DNA of 64,000 nt from NCBI GenBank assembly GCA_949987705.1, contig OX465281.1:98984326-99048325 (forward strand), written 5' to 3'. A program made the position numbers and the translations under genes. Of this stretch, positions 32,001 to 41,325 are shown piece after piece. Within the stretch, counting starts at the first letter, position 1. The number at the start of each line of letters is the position of its first letter. Origin of the DNA: Thereva unica. Lineage: Eukaryota; Arthropoda; Insecta; Diptera; Therevidae. The notes under the pieces were generated by a model, which saw only the letters and a list, made by a program, of their open reading frames with translations, was not told the origin of the DNA and ran no database searches.

Positions 32001-32881
32001 CCCTGAAGAAATTAGGATTTAAAGACACTGATGACGATCCATGCATCTTTTATAATGAAGACAGGTCAGTTATAATTGGAATATTTGTAGATGATGGAAT
32101 TGTAATTGGTCAAAATCAAAGGATGATAAAGCAAGTATTGTCTGAACTAGCCAATGAATTCAATATGAAAACTTTAGGTCCAGAGGAAGGACAACTGCAC
32201 TATCTTGGAATGGATATTCATTTGAAAGAAAATGGCATACTAATTACACAGCAAAAGTACATACGTAAAGTGTTAACTCGCTTTGGTTTTAATAAGGCAT
32301 ATCCCGTGGCAACACCCATTGAGCCAGGAATGTTGACTGAAAAACAAGCAAATGATGGACCACTCAAGAACAAGCCATTTCGTGAAGCTATTGGAAGTCT
32401 GTTATACTTATCGACTATTTCAAGACCAGATATCAGTTTTACTGTAAATTACTTGAGTCGACAAGTTAGTGAACCTAAAAGAAGTCACTGGAAGATGGTT
32501 GAACGTGTTCTCAGGTATCTGAAAGGAACTGAACATCTTAGTATATTTTTTAGTGGAATTCAAGAAGTTGCCTGGATACGAAGAATAATGAAAGAGTTGG
32601 GAATTGGCAATGTGGATGAACCAACAAGTCTATTTGTTGACAATCAAGCAGCAATTCACATGCTAGAAAATACTGAAGAAGGAAAGGTGACAAAAGGAAA
32701 GAAGCACATTGAAATACGTCGCAAGTTCGTGAATCATCACATTGGAAAAACGGTGTATTTAGTTTACATAAGTACAAAACAACAAATAGCTGACATCTTT
32801 ACTAAAGCTTTAAGTAAGAAAATTTTTGAAGATTTACGTCTGAAGCTGCTTAAGGAGGAGTGTTGGATGCCTGAAGCTTGA
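29075..32881 (+). pseudogene. Copia-3 Gag-Pol with RNase H core deleted
   Basis: ATG at 29075 (MDTKFSLEKLIECGEGNGK). Gag breaks near 29550, apparently a small out-of-frame deletion, and continues at 29521-30261 with two CCHC knuckles (CFKCGKAGHIKREC and CNYCHKKGHFANEC) and protease (WIKDSGATHHLTGN). A second shift near 30175 leads into a 915-codon frame (30134-32881) with integrase (HVDLGEMNV, LMSDNGTEI, PQQNGRIERE) and RT (FDINTAFLNGEL, YGLKQASKDWN, IFVDDGIVIG). RNase H is cut in frame: GTEHLSIFFSG joins IQEVAWIRRIM, so the SDAD and TEAE catalytic blocks are absent while DNQAAIHML and the KHIEIRRKF end remain. The stop lies 18-20 nt inside the 3' LTR. Confidence 0.94.
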
Positions 32882-33095
32882 ATTGTGTAAGCAGCTTTAT
32901 CTGTCATGCGTAAAACTTAAGCCAGCGTCTTTCTAGAAGAAGAAGAAGAAAACAAAGTATAAGTGACAGAATTCTTTCTAAAAAGATCACAATGTAAAAG
33001 TTCAAAGTCTATTAAATAAAATTAAGTATTTCCTTATATGAAAGAGTTTTTATAGTATTCAAATCTACAACATAATAGTAATCCAATCGACAACA
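32861..33095 (+). repeat. Copia-3 3' LTR
   Basis: Same ends as the 5' LTR. An A replaces T at LTR position 21, and this creates the TGA that terminates the pol frame; the 5' copy would read TGT there and stop 9 nt later. Confidence 0.92.
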
Positions 33096-33157
33096 ATCTG
33101 TTTATTTCTCGAAATCGCGTTGTTTTTATCGAAAATCCTGTTTCCCACAACAAATTC

Positions 33158-33911
33158 TCTAGAAAAATCTTGTGGATTTACCATTATTATAGTTATTTGA
33201 AATAGCTTCCCTCAGGATTACGTTGTCACCAGTTCTGATACTAGTCAATATCCCATTAGAGCTAAATGTATTACTATTTTGTGAAGTCAGTTTATTCCGT
33301 CTACGGTCATCAATATGTACTGGGAAGTTGATCATGTGGGCCGAAAGGGTCAAACCCGCATCCCAACTGTTAGTTTTTATAAATGAAAATTTGTTATGAA
33401 AGTGAAATTTTGTATGAATCTCATACGAAAATGTTGTTTTTAAAGTTTGAATTGACTTAGACCATTTGAACGGGTGAGAAGAACAGTAATATTCCAAAAA
33501 CATATTTTTCGGGAAATAAAAAAGAAAACTGTATACCAAAGAAACTAGAAGTTTAAAAAAACATGTTATTGTAAATTTGTAAATCTATGGGTCCGAAATG
33601 TGTCCGACGGGAAAATTACTCTTGTTGCCCTTAACGATAAACCTATATTTAAATTAGAAAATGGCTATCTAAACCGTTTAATTTTGGAATATTAATGTTA
33701 TTTCACTCACACGTTCATTTTCAAAATTAACTGAATGAACTACAAATGACTTAAAAAAGTAAACAATAATTTTATTGAATTTTTTGTAAATAATCTATTT
33801 TTATCATTGAATACTTTTATCATTATGAGTTTTGAGATTCTTAAAATATTCTTGAAGCTGGGAGGATGTAGGGTAGTAAACACGTAGAATTTTACAGTCT
33901 AGTAGTGATGG
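33158..33911. other. Spacer between Copia-2 and the next TIR element
   Basis: No family-like coding sequence is seen. A 126-codon minus-strand frame (33159-33539) shows no domain and low complexity. Confidence 0.4.
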
Positions 33912-34041
33912 TGTACATATCACTGACATATAATAATGGACTGCTCATCAGCAATTATTCCCATACAAACCGATTGCACCAAAAAGGTGTAGTCGCTCGC
34001 TCATCCATAAGTCCCCAAACCGACAGAAGCACTCAGAAATA

Positions 34042-34147
34042 AAATCAATTAGAAAAAAATAGACGGGTATAGTGATGTTTACATATATCTTTTGCGTTAA
34101 ATCAATTAGAAAAAATAGACAGGTATAGTGATGTTTATATCTTTTGC
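34042..34147. repeat. 57-bp tandem duplication
   Basis: AAATCAATTAGAAAAAAATA ... GTATAGTGATGTTTACATAT is repeated once with an offset of 57 bp and small differences. It lies in the left arm of the TIR element. Confidence 0.75.
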
Positions 34148-34289
34148 TCTTTTCCCCATAAGCCCCCGGATTTTGACATACAGAATGTCAGTTGCTAAGA
34201 CAGGCGTTAAGAACTTAAATCAGATACACATAAAATTTGCAAATTAATGAAAAAAAAAGGCATTTTAAAAGGTGAAAAAGTGAAAATAG

Positions 34290-34769
34290 TGTTACGTTTT
34301 TACGGCTTAACGGATTCGTAGGATTAATTAAGGAATACACTTTTCAATAATCCACACAATAATTTATTTATCACAAACCAAACACAATTTAAAAATAAAC
34401 ACAATTCTTAGAGTTCACTATAATCACTAGCAAATTTAATATTTCGCACTATTCAATTCTAATTATCGCTTTTTATTTCACTACTTTTCACTGTTCTCAC
34501 TTTAAAACACTTGTATCGCCTTTATAATCAAAACTGACTCGATAGCGGCTACCAGGCGCTTTTATATAGGCAGCTCCACCTTTGTCTACTTTCTGGAACC
34601 TTCGTTTTCTGGTTCCTTGTGGTATGTTCTATATTTCTTTTAGTTTCGACCAGCTTGAAGTTGTCTTCGCTTATCGCTCGTTAGTTTAGTACATAAATTC
34701 ATAATTCAGACAACAACCGAAAATCGTTGATTCATCCTCTCGACAAACAGATGGCGCATAATCATCACA
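34290..34769 (-). repeat. Gypsy-type 3' LTR
   Basis: In plus orientation TGTTACGTTTTTACGG ... GGCGCATAATCATCACA. About 99% identical to the other LTR, implying recent insertion. Confidence 0.93.
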
Positions 34770-34783
34770 TTGCCCCCTTCTTA
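34770..34783 (-). other. Polypurine tract of the gypsy-type element
   Basis: On the minus strand the stop TAA of the polyprotein runs directly into GAAGGGGGCAA and then the 3' LTR, so the tract primes plus-strand DNA in intact relatives. Confidence 0.7.
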
Positions 34784-37423
34784 GGACTGTTCGTCCCGAA
34801 CAGTTGTCCATCCTGGATCCGGCTGATGATATGGGCACAGCCTGTCTATGTGCACAATCTTCTTCTTTGCTTTGGGTCCTTGTTGAATCCTGTAGACCAC
34901 ATCGTTGATCCGTGTTAGGATTTTATAGGGCCCCTCCCACTGACGCTGAAGTTTCGGAGACTTGCCTTTCCGTCTTCGAGGGTTGAACAGCCAAACGAGG
35001 TCACCTTCCTGGAATCCGCTACAGTTTGCTCGGAGGTCGTACCTTGGTTTCATCCTGTCACTGGCCGTCTTAGGATTCTCCCTTGAGAATTTGTCAACTG
35101 AGGCTCCAACGTGGTGTTGTCTTATTTCTCCTTTCGCTCTTACTCGAGGACCCTTGCTGCCGGCACAAGCTGTGCATTTGCGACACCAATTCGTAACATC
35201 CTCTCGCATGTGAAGCCAATAGAATCTCTCCTTTATTTTTGACAGAGTTTTGTTGACTCCCAAATGTTCTCCTGACGGGCTATTATGACACTCCTCAAGA
35301 ATATCTGTTATTCCAGCACGAGGGACTAACACCTGCATTGGATGAGAGGTACCATCAGCTGTTTCCCATTTGCGCTTCAATACTCCTCCTTCGATATGCA
35401 ATGAATCCCATTGGGCCCAATAGCTCTTCAGGATTTCACTTCTCTCTGCGATGTCTTTCCATTTAGGCTTCTCGTTGGGTTCTTTCCATGACAAAATCGC
35501 AGAAATGTCCGGGTTGTCGCGTTGCGCATCTCGAATTACTTGGTCCTCATATTTTATGCTTGGCTCCGCAGTCGTCTTTTGACACTTTTCCTCAATACGC
35601 CAACGATACTTAAAACTTGGTTCGCATGGTCGCCGGGACAGTGCAGTATCCATTGGAATTCCCCTGTTGCGGTGTTTCATCATCAATTCTCCAAGGTCCA
35701 GTAGTATTCCGTGTGTTGTCATAAAGTCCAAACCAAGAATACACTCGTCTACTATGTCAGCGACCAGGAACGAATGTGTAAACTTAATGTCGCCGAGTAC
35801 CACGTCCATCATTGTTTCCCCATGTAATTTCACTGGTTCTCCTGTTACAGTTTTCAGAATGTACTGGTCCGCGTTTTTCAGCCACTTTCTACCGACCAAA
35901 TCAGCCCTGATGACAGATCTTGAAGCACCTGTATCCACGGTAATTGTGTATTGTTCATCACCAACTTTCCCCTCGATGACAAGGCTGTTGTTGCCACGCT
36001 GCAGTTGGGTGATGTTGACGATGACATCAGGGGTCTCCATTTTCCCCACTAACTCCCTCCGGTCGCCTTTCTGCCGTTGTCCACATTTTTCACAGCATGT
36101 TGAGCCGCTCCTACTCCCTGGCGATTCCACTCTCCTTCGCTTTCGGCAACTCCTTTGTAAATGGCCCGGCTCGCCACAGTTCCAGCATCGTAGACGACGA
36201 CGTACTTCCGAAGTGTTGACTCGATGGCAAATGTTCTCAGTCATATTGATTCCCCTGAGGTGGACCGTATTCCTTGTTGCTTGCTTCGCTGCCTCGTATG
36301 CCAGAGCATATGCCAAAACTTCGGCGGTAGTATTCTTTCCGGCCAATCTGGCTGCCATTTGTAGATCCCGGTCGGCGAACGAGTTCAGGAAAGCCTCTCT
36401 TGCCACCTCGTTGATGTAGTCTTGGCCGAAACTAGGATAAGCCAGATGCACTAACCTCTCGATATCGGCGCATAGTTGTTGTAAAGTTTCTCCTGGCTTT
36501 TGAAGTCGATTGCGAAGTTGAAGTCGATAAACCTCTTGCATGTGCTGATCACCGTAACGCATTTCCAGCGCTTGAACTAAGAACCCGTAGCTGTTGCGAT
36601 GTTCTGCTGGTATTGACTGCAATATTTCTGCTGCTGTGCCCCTTAGTGACAACGTTAAGGCCGTTGCTTTCTCCTCCTCAGTCCAGCAATTGCCTACTGC
36701 TGCTGCTTCGAATTGGAGCTTATAAGTAGACCATGGGCTTTGCCCGTCGAAAGTTGGAGGCTGCAGTTTCCTAACTCCGATGACTTCGTGAGATGCCGTC
36801 GCTGGGTGGTGAATCTTTACCCTTTCTAGCTCTGCTCTGACCGATTCTAGCTCAACCTTCAACTTTTCATCATTTTCCCTCATGGAATTTTCGAGCTTTT
36901 CCAGATCATTCTCTACATTTGCTTTAATGGAAGATTCGAGATTTTCCAGCTTTTTGTCAACAGAGAATGACATTAGTTCGAATTTCTGCTCCATCTTGTT
37001 TCTCTGTTCTTCCATAGACTCTTTGAGTTCTGCTAACGAGCGTTCATGAGCTACTGCTAATAATTTCTGTTCATCTTTTAACGCCAACACTTCCGCCTTG
37101 ATCTCTGTTGTCGCTTCTTTCATCTCTGCTGATGCACGTTCTTGCGCTGCTGATGACCGTTCTTGCGCTGCTGATGACCGTTCTTGCGCTTCCTTCATCA
37201 CCATCAATGTTTTAAAAAGTTCTGCCATACTCACTGTCGTTTCTTTTGGCTCCGCTTCTACTTCGGCTTCAAAAATGTAGGTTTCAGGATCTTTTCCCTC
37301 GTTCACCATAGCTTCTCGAAGCAGCGCGGTTAAGGAACTTTTAGCACCCACCGTTGACAACGAGCGTTTACTTAGTTCTGTTTTTAACTCCACAGTACGC
37401 AAATCAACTAATTTTCGACCCAT
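34781..37423 (-). CDS. SAP-Gag-protease-integrase(partial) polyprotein, 880 aa, open
   Basis: ATG at 37423, no internal stop. Residues 5-40 look like a SAP DNA-binding motif (LVDLRTVELKTELSKRSLST). Residues 66-205 are a charged coiled coil with an eight-residue repeat (AQERSSAA). About 215-390 is Gag; C413-C426 is a CCHC knuckle (CWNCGEPGHLQRSC); the protease active site is DTGAS at 497-501 with ILGLDFM at 562-568. Reverse transcriptase and RNase H are absent. Next come the integrase H2C2 finger (H713, H720, C750, C753; TLSKIKERFYW) and then, without the D-D-E core, a C-terminal tail with WEGPYKI (829-835). Both deletions keep the frame. It could still make virus-like particles but not copy or integrate itself, so movement would need a helper element. 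Confidence 0.9.
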   Translation of the reverse strand: MGRKLVDLRTVELKTELSKRSLSTVGAKSSLTALLREAMVNEGKDPETYIFEAEVEAEPKETTVSMAELFKTLMVMKEAQERSSAAQERSSAAQERASAEMKEATTEIKAEVLALKDEQKLLAVAHERSLAELKESMEEQRNKMEQKFELMSFSVDKKLENLESSIKANVENDLEKLENSMRENDEKLKVELESVRAELERVKIHHPATASHEVIGVRKLQPPTFDGQSPWSTYKLQFEAAAVGNCWTEEEKATALTLSLRGTAAEILQSIPAEHRNSYGFLVQALEMRYGDQHMQEVYRLQLRNRLQKPGETLQQLCADIERLVHLAYPSFGQDYINEVAREAFLNSFADRDLQMAARLAGKNTTAEVLAYALAYEAAKQATRNTVHLRGINMTENICHRVNTSEVRRRLRCWNCGEPGHLQRSCRKRRRVESPGSRSGSTCCEKCGQRQKGDRRELVGKMETPDVIVNITQLQRGNNSLVIEGKVGDEQYTITVDTGASRSVIRADLVGRKWLKNADQYILKTVTGEPVKLHGETMMDVVLGDIKFTHSFLVADIVDECILGLDFMTTHGILLDLGELMMKHRNRGIPMDTALSRRPCEPSFKYRWRIEEKCQKTTAEPSIKYEDQVIRDAQRDNPDISAILSWKEPNEKPKWKDIAERSEILKSYWAQWDSLHIEGGVLKRKWETADGTSHPMQVLVPRAGITDILEECHNSPSGEHLGVNKTLSKIKERFYWLHMREDVTNWCRKCTACAGSKGPRVRAKGEIRQHHVGASVDKFSRENPKTASDRMKPRYDLRANCSGFQEGDLVWLFNPRRRKGKSPKLQRQWEGPYKILTRINDVVYRIQQGPKAKKKIVHIDRLCPYHQPDPGWTTVRDEQS

Positions 37424-37517
37424 TTTATTATTATGTCTTTAGTTCGCACTCACAAAAATTAAATTCCAATCACAATTATAGTTCAAGTCCACTTATTTCA
37501 CTTATCTCTTAATTAAT

Positions 37518-37533
37518 CCCACTTCTGACACCA
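37518..37533 (-). other. Gypsy-type primer-binding site (tRNA-Leu-like)
   Basis: Minus-strand TGGTGTCAGAAGTGGG begins 2 nt inside the 5' LTR. From memory, it fits the 3' end of an insect leucine tRNA, a primer used by several gypsy families. Confidence 0.7.
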
Positions 37534-37535
37534 AT

Positions 37536-38014
37536 TGTTACGTTTTACGGCTTAACGGATTCGTAGGATTAATTAAGGAATACACTTTTTAATAATCCAC
37601 ACAATAATTTATTTATCACAAACCAAACACAATTTAAAAATAAACACAATTCTTAGAGTTCACTATATTCACTAGCAAATTTAATATTTCGCACTATTCA
37701 ATTCTAATTATCGCTTTTTATTTCACTACTTTTCACTGTTCTCACTTTAAAACACTTGTATCGCCTTTATAATCAAAACTGACTCGATAGCGGCTGCCAG
37801 GCGCTTTTATATAGGCAGCTCCACCTTTGTCTACTTTCTGGAACCTTCGTTTTCTGGTTCCTTGTGGTATGTTCTATATTTCTTTTGGTTTCGACCAGCT
37901 TGAAGTTGTCTTCGCTTATCGCTCGTTAGTTTAGTACATAAATTCTTAATTCAGACAACAACCGAAAATCGTTGATTCATCCTCTCGACAAACAGATGGC
38001 GCATAATCATCACA
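37536..38014 (-). repeat. Gypsy-type 5' LTR
   Basis: Upstream LTR for the minus-strand element. It begins TGTGATGATTATGCGCC on the minus strand and ends CGTAACA next to the primer site. A TATATAA motif lies at 37810-37816 in plus coordinates (TATATAGG). Confidence 0.92.
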
Positions 38015-38269
38015 ATAGTGTTTATTATTTTTTTTAAACAAAATATTTGTGTTGTATTAATGTTTTAAGTACGTATTTAAAAAAATGTAAATTTCAAAAG
38101 TGATTCCGGTGTTTACATGGAGTGAAAAAAGGTTTTTAGCCTATGGAACAAATTGGTGCCATTAAAAATTTCTCATAAGCAGTCCATTCTATATGTCAGT
38201 GTGTACATATATGGAGTAAATTAATATTTCCGTATACAGGGTGTATTTCGTACTTTACGACAAAGCTCA

Positions 38270-38755
38270 GGAGCGCGTTCAAAAACCTTACTATAGTAAA
38301 CCACGAGGTAAGCTGTGGTTATGCTACATCACTTCACTTAACCACGAAAGTTTATGTTTAGCCATGAAGGTTTTTGAACGCACCGTGGTTAACTACGTGG
38401 TAAAGAAAATTTAAAATTGTTTTCCATAAAATAGTGTCGGCTATTTATTTGCCTCAATTATATCCAATAATTATTTATTTAAAATAATCTCACAAATCCC
38501 ACTTTGATTTGTTCATTATTAACATTAAAACAAATGCCAAAAAATTGTTTTTATTCTTCTTCTTCTTAACTATCGCTAACCATGCTCCCGAGCATGGTTA
38601 AAATTTAACTACACCATGGTTAACCACGGGAGTTTTTGAACGCCAAAAAGTTATGCTCATGGTTATGTTGTAGTTAACCACGGGCTTTTTGAACGACAAA
38701 AGTTTACCATAGTTAACCATGGTTAACCATAGTAAAACGCGCTCGTGAAACTAGA
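38270..38755. mobile_element. Degenerate inverted-repeat element rich in TTTGAACGC motifs
   Basis: The outer ends GAGCGCGTTCAAAAAC (38271 on) and the reverse complement of TAGTAAAACGCGCTC (to about 38745) pair imperfectly. Inside, GTTTTTGAACGC and GGTTAACCACG/CGTGGTTAACTACG motifs recur in both orientations. Probably an old MITE with multiple internal palindromes; no coding content. Confidence 0.45.
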
Positions 38756-40124
38756 AACGATTTCTATTTTTCCTCCAGTTGCTTGAAAAATGTTTATGTA
38801 TGCGTAACTGTCAAGCGATTCTGGGTGAAAATAATTTGGAATGCACACCCACACATATGAAATCGCAATGTTATTACACAGAGTGTTGCGTGTAGGGTGT
38901 TGAGTCGTGTATCACCTCCGCTCAACAAACTGACAGTGTGTTGCAGAGACACGTTGACTCGTGTATCATCCCACTATGAAAAACGCATTTCAGTTTTACA
39001 ATTCATTTTTCGAAGGTTTGTGTCTTTGGAAATGTAAGGAAATTTTTGAATTGTAGGGAAATGTTATGCAAACATTCTTTTGACAGTTAATTATTTTTCA
39101 ATAATTTTTTGTGCAAGATAAAAACTAAATGAACACAAAAAGTTTGCATTTGGGTTAAATACTACCACTTCTTGTTACTAGTTATGAAAATGTGTAGAAC
39201 ATTTAAGAACGATATGAGTGAAATATATGGCCCTTTTGTGTTATTGTATCTTAAACTTCTCGGCATATTAGTTGAATCCATTTCTAATTATTGGAGAACA
39301 ATTGTGTAATTCTTGCAATTTTCAGTGCACGATTGTGCTCGCGTTTATACATAAAAGGCTGATCCTGCTACACGGTAGAACGTTGCAGTAGACGTACACC
39401 AAAATAATAAAATTAACACCAAGTTTCGTAAAAGAATTGATTCATTTTTTAAAAGATTTGAAAATATTCACATAACTGCTACTTGCATTCCACCCCTACT
39501 TCATAGATGCTAATGAAGCTCTTACATTTCAATCATTTTAAAACATAACACAGCATGGCCCTGGGCTTATTAAAAAAATTATAAATTGCAAATGTTGTTG
39601 TCATCCATGTTTTCAAATAATAATATGAATTGTCAAATGAAATGCGTGAAATGTATTTTGGCACACTTTGTAATTTCGAAGTATCATTGGTGAAAGTAGC
39701 AAATTCGGAATTGTATTTTGGCACCCACCCTTAAAGGAAGAATTTTAACATTAACTACATTACTACATTACTCATAGAAATATTTCATTGGGCTCCATAA
39801 ATGTAGTGATGTGTAAACCTCTACTGTTCATAATTAGCACTTTAATTTCTGAATATATATAAAGGTGCCGGAAGGGTGTGACTTAATAAAAGATAACTCT
39901 TCCAAATAATTGAACAATTTTTAGCAAGTACTGTTGCCAAATTAGCAGGTGTCTTGATCACCAATGGGAAAAGGTTCCTTTGTTATTCAAACACTGGAAG
40001 TCCAATTGCATTTTTCTCTATTTTACAAAGTATTTACAAAGGTCTTATATACAACTGTTACACAAGTTACATGTGAATTATATATAAGAAAAAATGATTT
40101 TAAGAAAAGTGCGTTTTATGCGTA
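38756..40124. other. Unassigned AT-rich spacer
   Basis: No gene is seen. Around 38880-38965, GTGTTG and TTGACTCGTGTATCA strings are repeated (GTTGAGTCGTGTATCACC and GTTGACTCGTGTATCATC), a small local duplication. Confidence 0.35.
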
Positions 40125-40127
40125 TTA

Positions 40128-40614
40128 AGCCCAAAACAGAATGAATGCAGAAACTTCGGCTTCAACTTTGCATTTTGACAGTTTCATACAGTTTCCATAG
40201 GAGTCACGTTCAGTTAACATAATCAATGCAGTAAGCGTTGCAGTAAACTTTGCGCCGACTTCGACTTTGAAAATTTTTAAAGCTGCTGCAAAAGTTTCAG
40301 AACTACCAACACGACATTTCAAACTTGTCATTGTCGCCAAATTAGAAAATTTAAATTGATTATATTTATTGTATGAAAAATATAATTTTCGCAGGTAATA
40401 TACGTAAAGGCCATATACAATAAAAATAAATTGGTCCATTTGTTCAAAATTTATAATATCTGGTATGTTATTAAATGGTGATTGCAATTGTAAATACTAC
40501 CTGTCAAATTGTCGACTTTGAAGTTATTGAAATGAATGTGTTAGCGCTGTGCGGCAAAGTCGACTTTACTGCAACGGTGAAGTCAAAGTTTCTGCATTCA
40601 TTCTGTTTTGGGCT
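40128..40614. mobile_element. Harbinger-type MITE with TTA duplications, 487 bp
   Basis: AGCCCAAAACAGAATGAATG (then CAGAAACTT) at the left is inverted at the right end, finishing CATTCATTCTGTTTTGGGCT. TTA lies at 40125-40127 and 40615-40617. The subterminal regions also pair imperfectly (TGCAACGGTGAAGTC / CGGCTTCAACTTTGCA). No coding sequence. Confidence 0.75.
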
Positions 40615-40744
40615 TTATGATACGCCACAAATTCTTTATTTTTAAGCGATAATTACTCCTTTTGAGTATAATTCTAATATAATTTTAATGTACTTCAATG
40701 TTTAATCACATGAAACTACGAGCTGCCACTAAGTCGCTTTAAGT

Positions 40745-40935
40745 CTTGTTAAGATTCAATGTTCACTTCTTCGTCGATTTACTTTTGTTGGATAAATTAC
40801 TAACGCCGCCTGGATGTCGGGTTTGATAGTTTTTGATAGACCTCGTTAATTAGCTGCCCAAGTGCCAGGAATGTTGCCTGTTGTACTATGGTTAAATCTC
40901 TTATGGAAACTGCTTGCGATTGTTGCTGCGCCGCA
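40745..40935 (-). pseudogene. Short open remnant between Harbinger-type copies
   Basis: On the minus strand, about 48 codons reading through QQQSQAVSIRDLTIVQQATF and LALGQLINEVYQKLSNPTSR end in TAG. The spacing between two MITE copies suggests a fragment of an element-encoded DNA-binding protein, but this is a guess from context; no family motif is conclusive. Confidence 0.2.
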
Positions 40936-41177
40936 CTGCCTTGCCATACTGTCTTGTGTGTCGTTTTGCTGCTTGTGGAGTAATAAAATCCGTCCCTCTT
41001 GTGTTAGATAGTTGCTGCAAATTTATTTTTGCTTATTAAGTAAATTGTGTAAAGATCTCACTGCGATCCTTTAGAATGCTAACTCAATGCTTTAGCAGAT
41101 TCTTGGATTGGATGAAAGTCTCAATGCTGCTTTTTGATTGAAATAGCTTCTAAAAACTCAGGACGATTTTATATAAA

Positions 41178-41325
41178 AGTCTAAAACAGAATGAATGCAG
41201 AAACTTCGACTTCACCGTTGCAGTAAAATCGACTTTGCCGCACAGCACTAACACATTCATTTTAGTAACTTCAAAGTTGTCAAATGACAGACAGTTGTCA
41301 AATGACAGACTAACGCTACTTATAG
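41178..41325. mobile_element. Half copy of the 40128-40614 MITE, inverted
   Basis: AGTCTAAAACAGAATGAATG, CAGAAACTTCGACTTCACCG and the following sequence to about 41325 match the reverse complement of the right half of the 487-bp MITE at about 90%. The other terminus is missing. Confidence 0.7.

Larger units (their letters stand above)
28740..33095 (+). mobile_element. Copia-3: complete copia-type element nested in Copia-2
   Basis: LTRs at 28740-28975 (236 bp) and 32861-33095 (235 bp) differ by three substitutions and one 1-nt indel. The target duplication ATCTG is exact (28735-28739 and 33096-33100), and the Copia-2 5' LTR preserves the uninterrupted site (AAATCTGTTTATTTC). Primer site GGTTATGGACCCAG at 28976; purine tract AAGGAGGAG before the 3' LTR. 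Not close to Copia-1 or Copia-2 in protein sequence. Confidence 0.95.
21937..33152 (+). mobile_element. Copia-2: Ty1/copia element carrying four nested insertions
   Basis: The outer element begins TGTTAAAGTTTAAACTG at 21937 and ends CCCACAACA at 33152, with an exact 5-bp target duplication AATTC (21932-21936 and 33153-33157). Its own sequence is about 4.9 kb; the rest is a 511-bp hAT relic in the 5' LTR, and, in the 3' LTR, a 1,744-bp hAT-like element (with a 224-bp MITE inside) and the complete Copia-3. The primer site GGTTATGGGC follows the 5' LTR at 22639. LTR divergence outside the insertions is a few substitutions plus small indels in 183 bp. Confidence 0.92.
26849..33152 (+). repeat. 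Copia-2 3' LTR, split into three by insertions
   Basis: LTR pieces are 26849-26952, 28705-28739 and 33096-33152. Aligned with the 5' LTR they form one continuous LTR apart from a ~10-nt extra segment next to the hAT-like insertion and a 2-nt indel. A purine-rich tract (ACGGAGAAG) precedes it. Confidence 0.88.
34290..38014 (-). mobile_element. Non-autonomous Ty3/gypsy element, RT and integrase core deleted
   Basis: LTRs at 34290-34769 (480 bp) and 37536-38014 (479 bp) differ by about five substitutions and one 1-nt indel. The 4-bp target duplication ATAG is exact (34286-34289 and 38015-38018). Read on the minus strand, a primer site lies just inside the 5' LTR and a purine tract (CCTAAGAAGGGGGCAA) just before the 3' LTR. 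The 2.77-kb interior contains a single open frame. Nested in the TIR element at 33921-38201. Confidence 0.95.
33921..38201. mobile_element. TIR element with 9-bp target duplication, split by a gypsy element
   Basis: The left end CACTGACATATA (continuing ATAATGGACTGCTCAT) is inverted at the right end (ATAAGCAGTCCATTCT then ATATGTCAGTG). TGTACATAT is duplicated exactly at 33912-33920 and 38202-38210. Without the nested gypsy the element is about 0.55 kb and has no transposase. A 9-bp (or 8-bp plus chance) duplication would suit a Mutator-like or P/hAT-like origin; unresolved. Confidence 0.75.

Noticed and set aside
33159..33539. 126-codon minus-strand frame
   Set aside because: Low-complexity Phe- and Lys-rich sequence typical of translated AT-rich DNA; it begins at the Copia-2 border.
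35667..36419. 250-codon plus-strand frame
   Set aside because: Antisense shadow of the gypsy-type Gag and protease; no independent domain.
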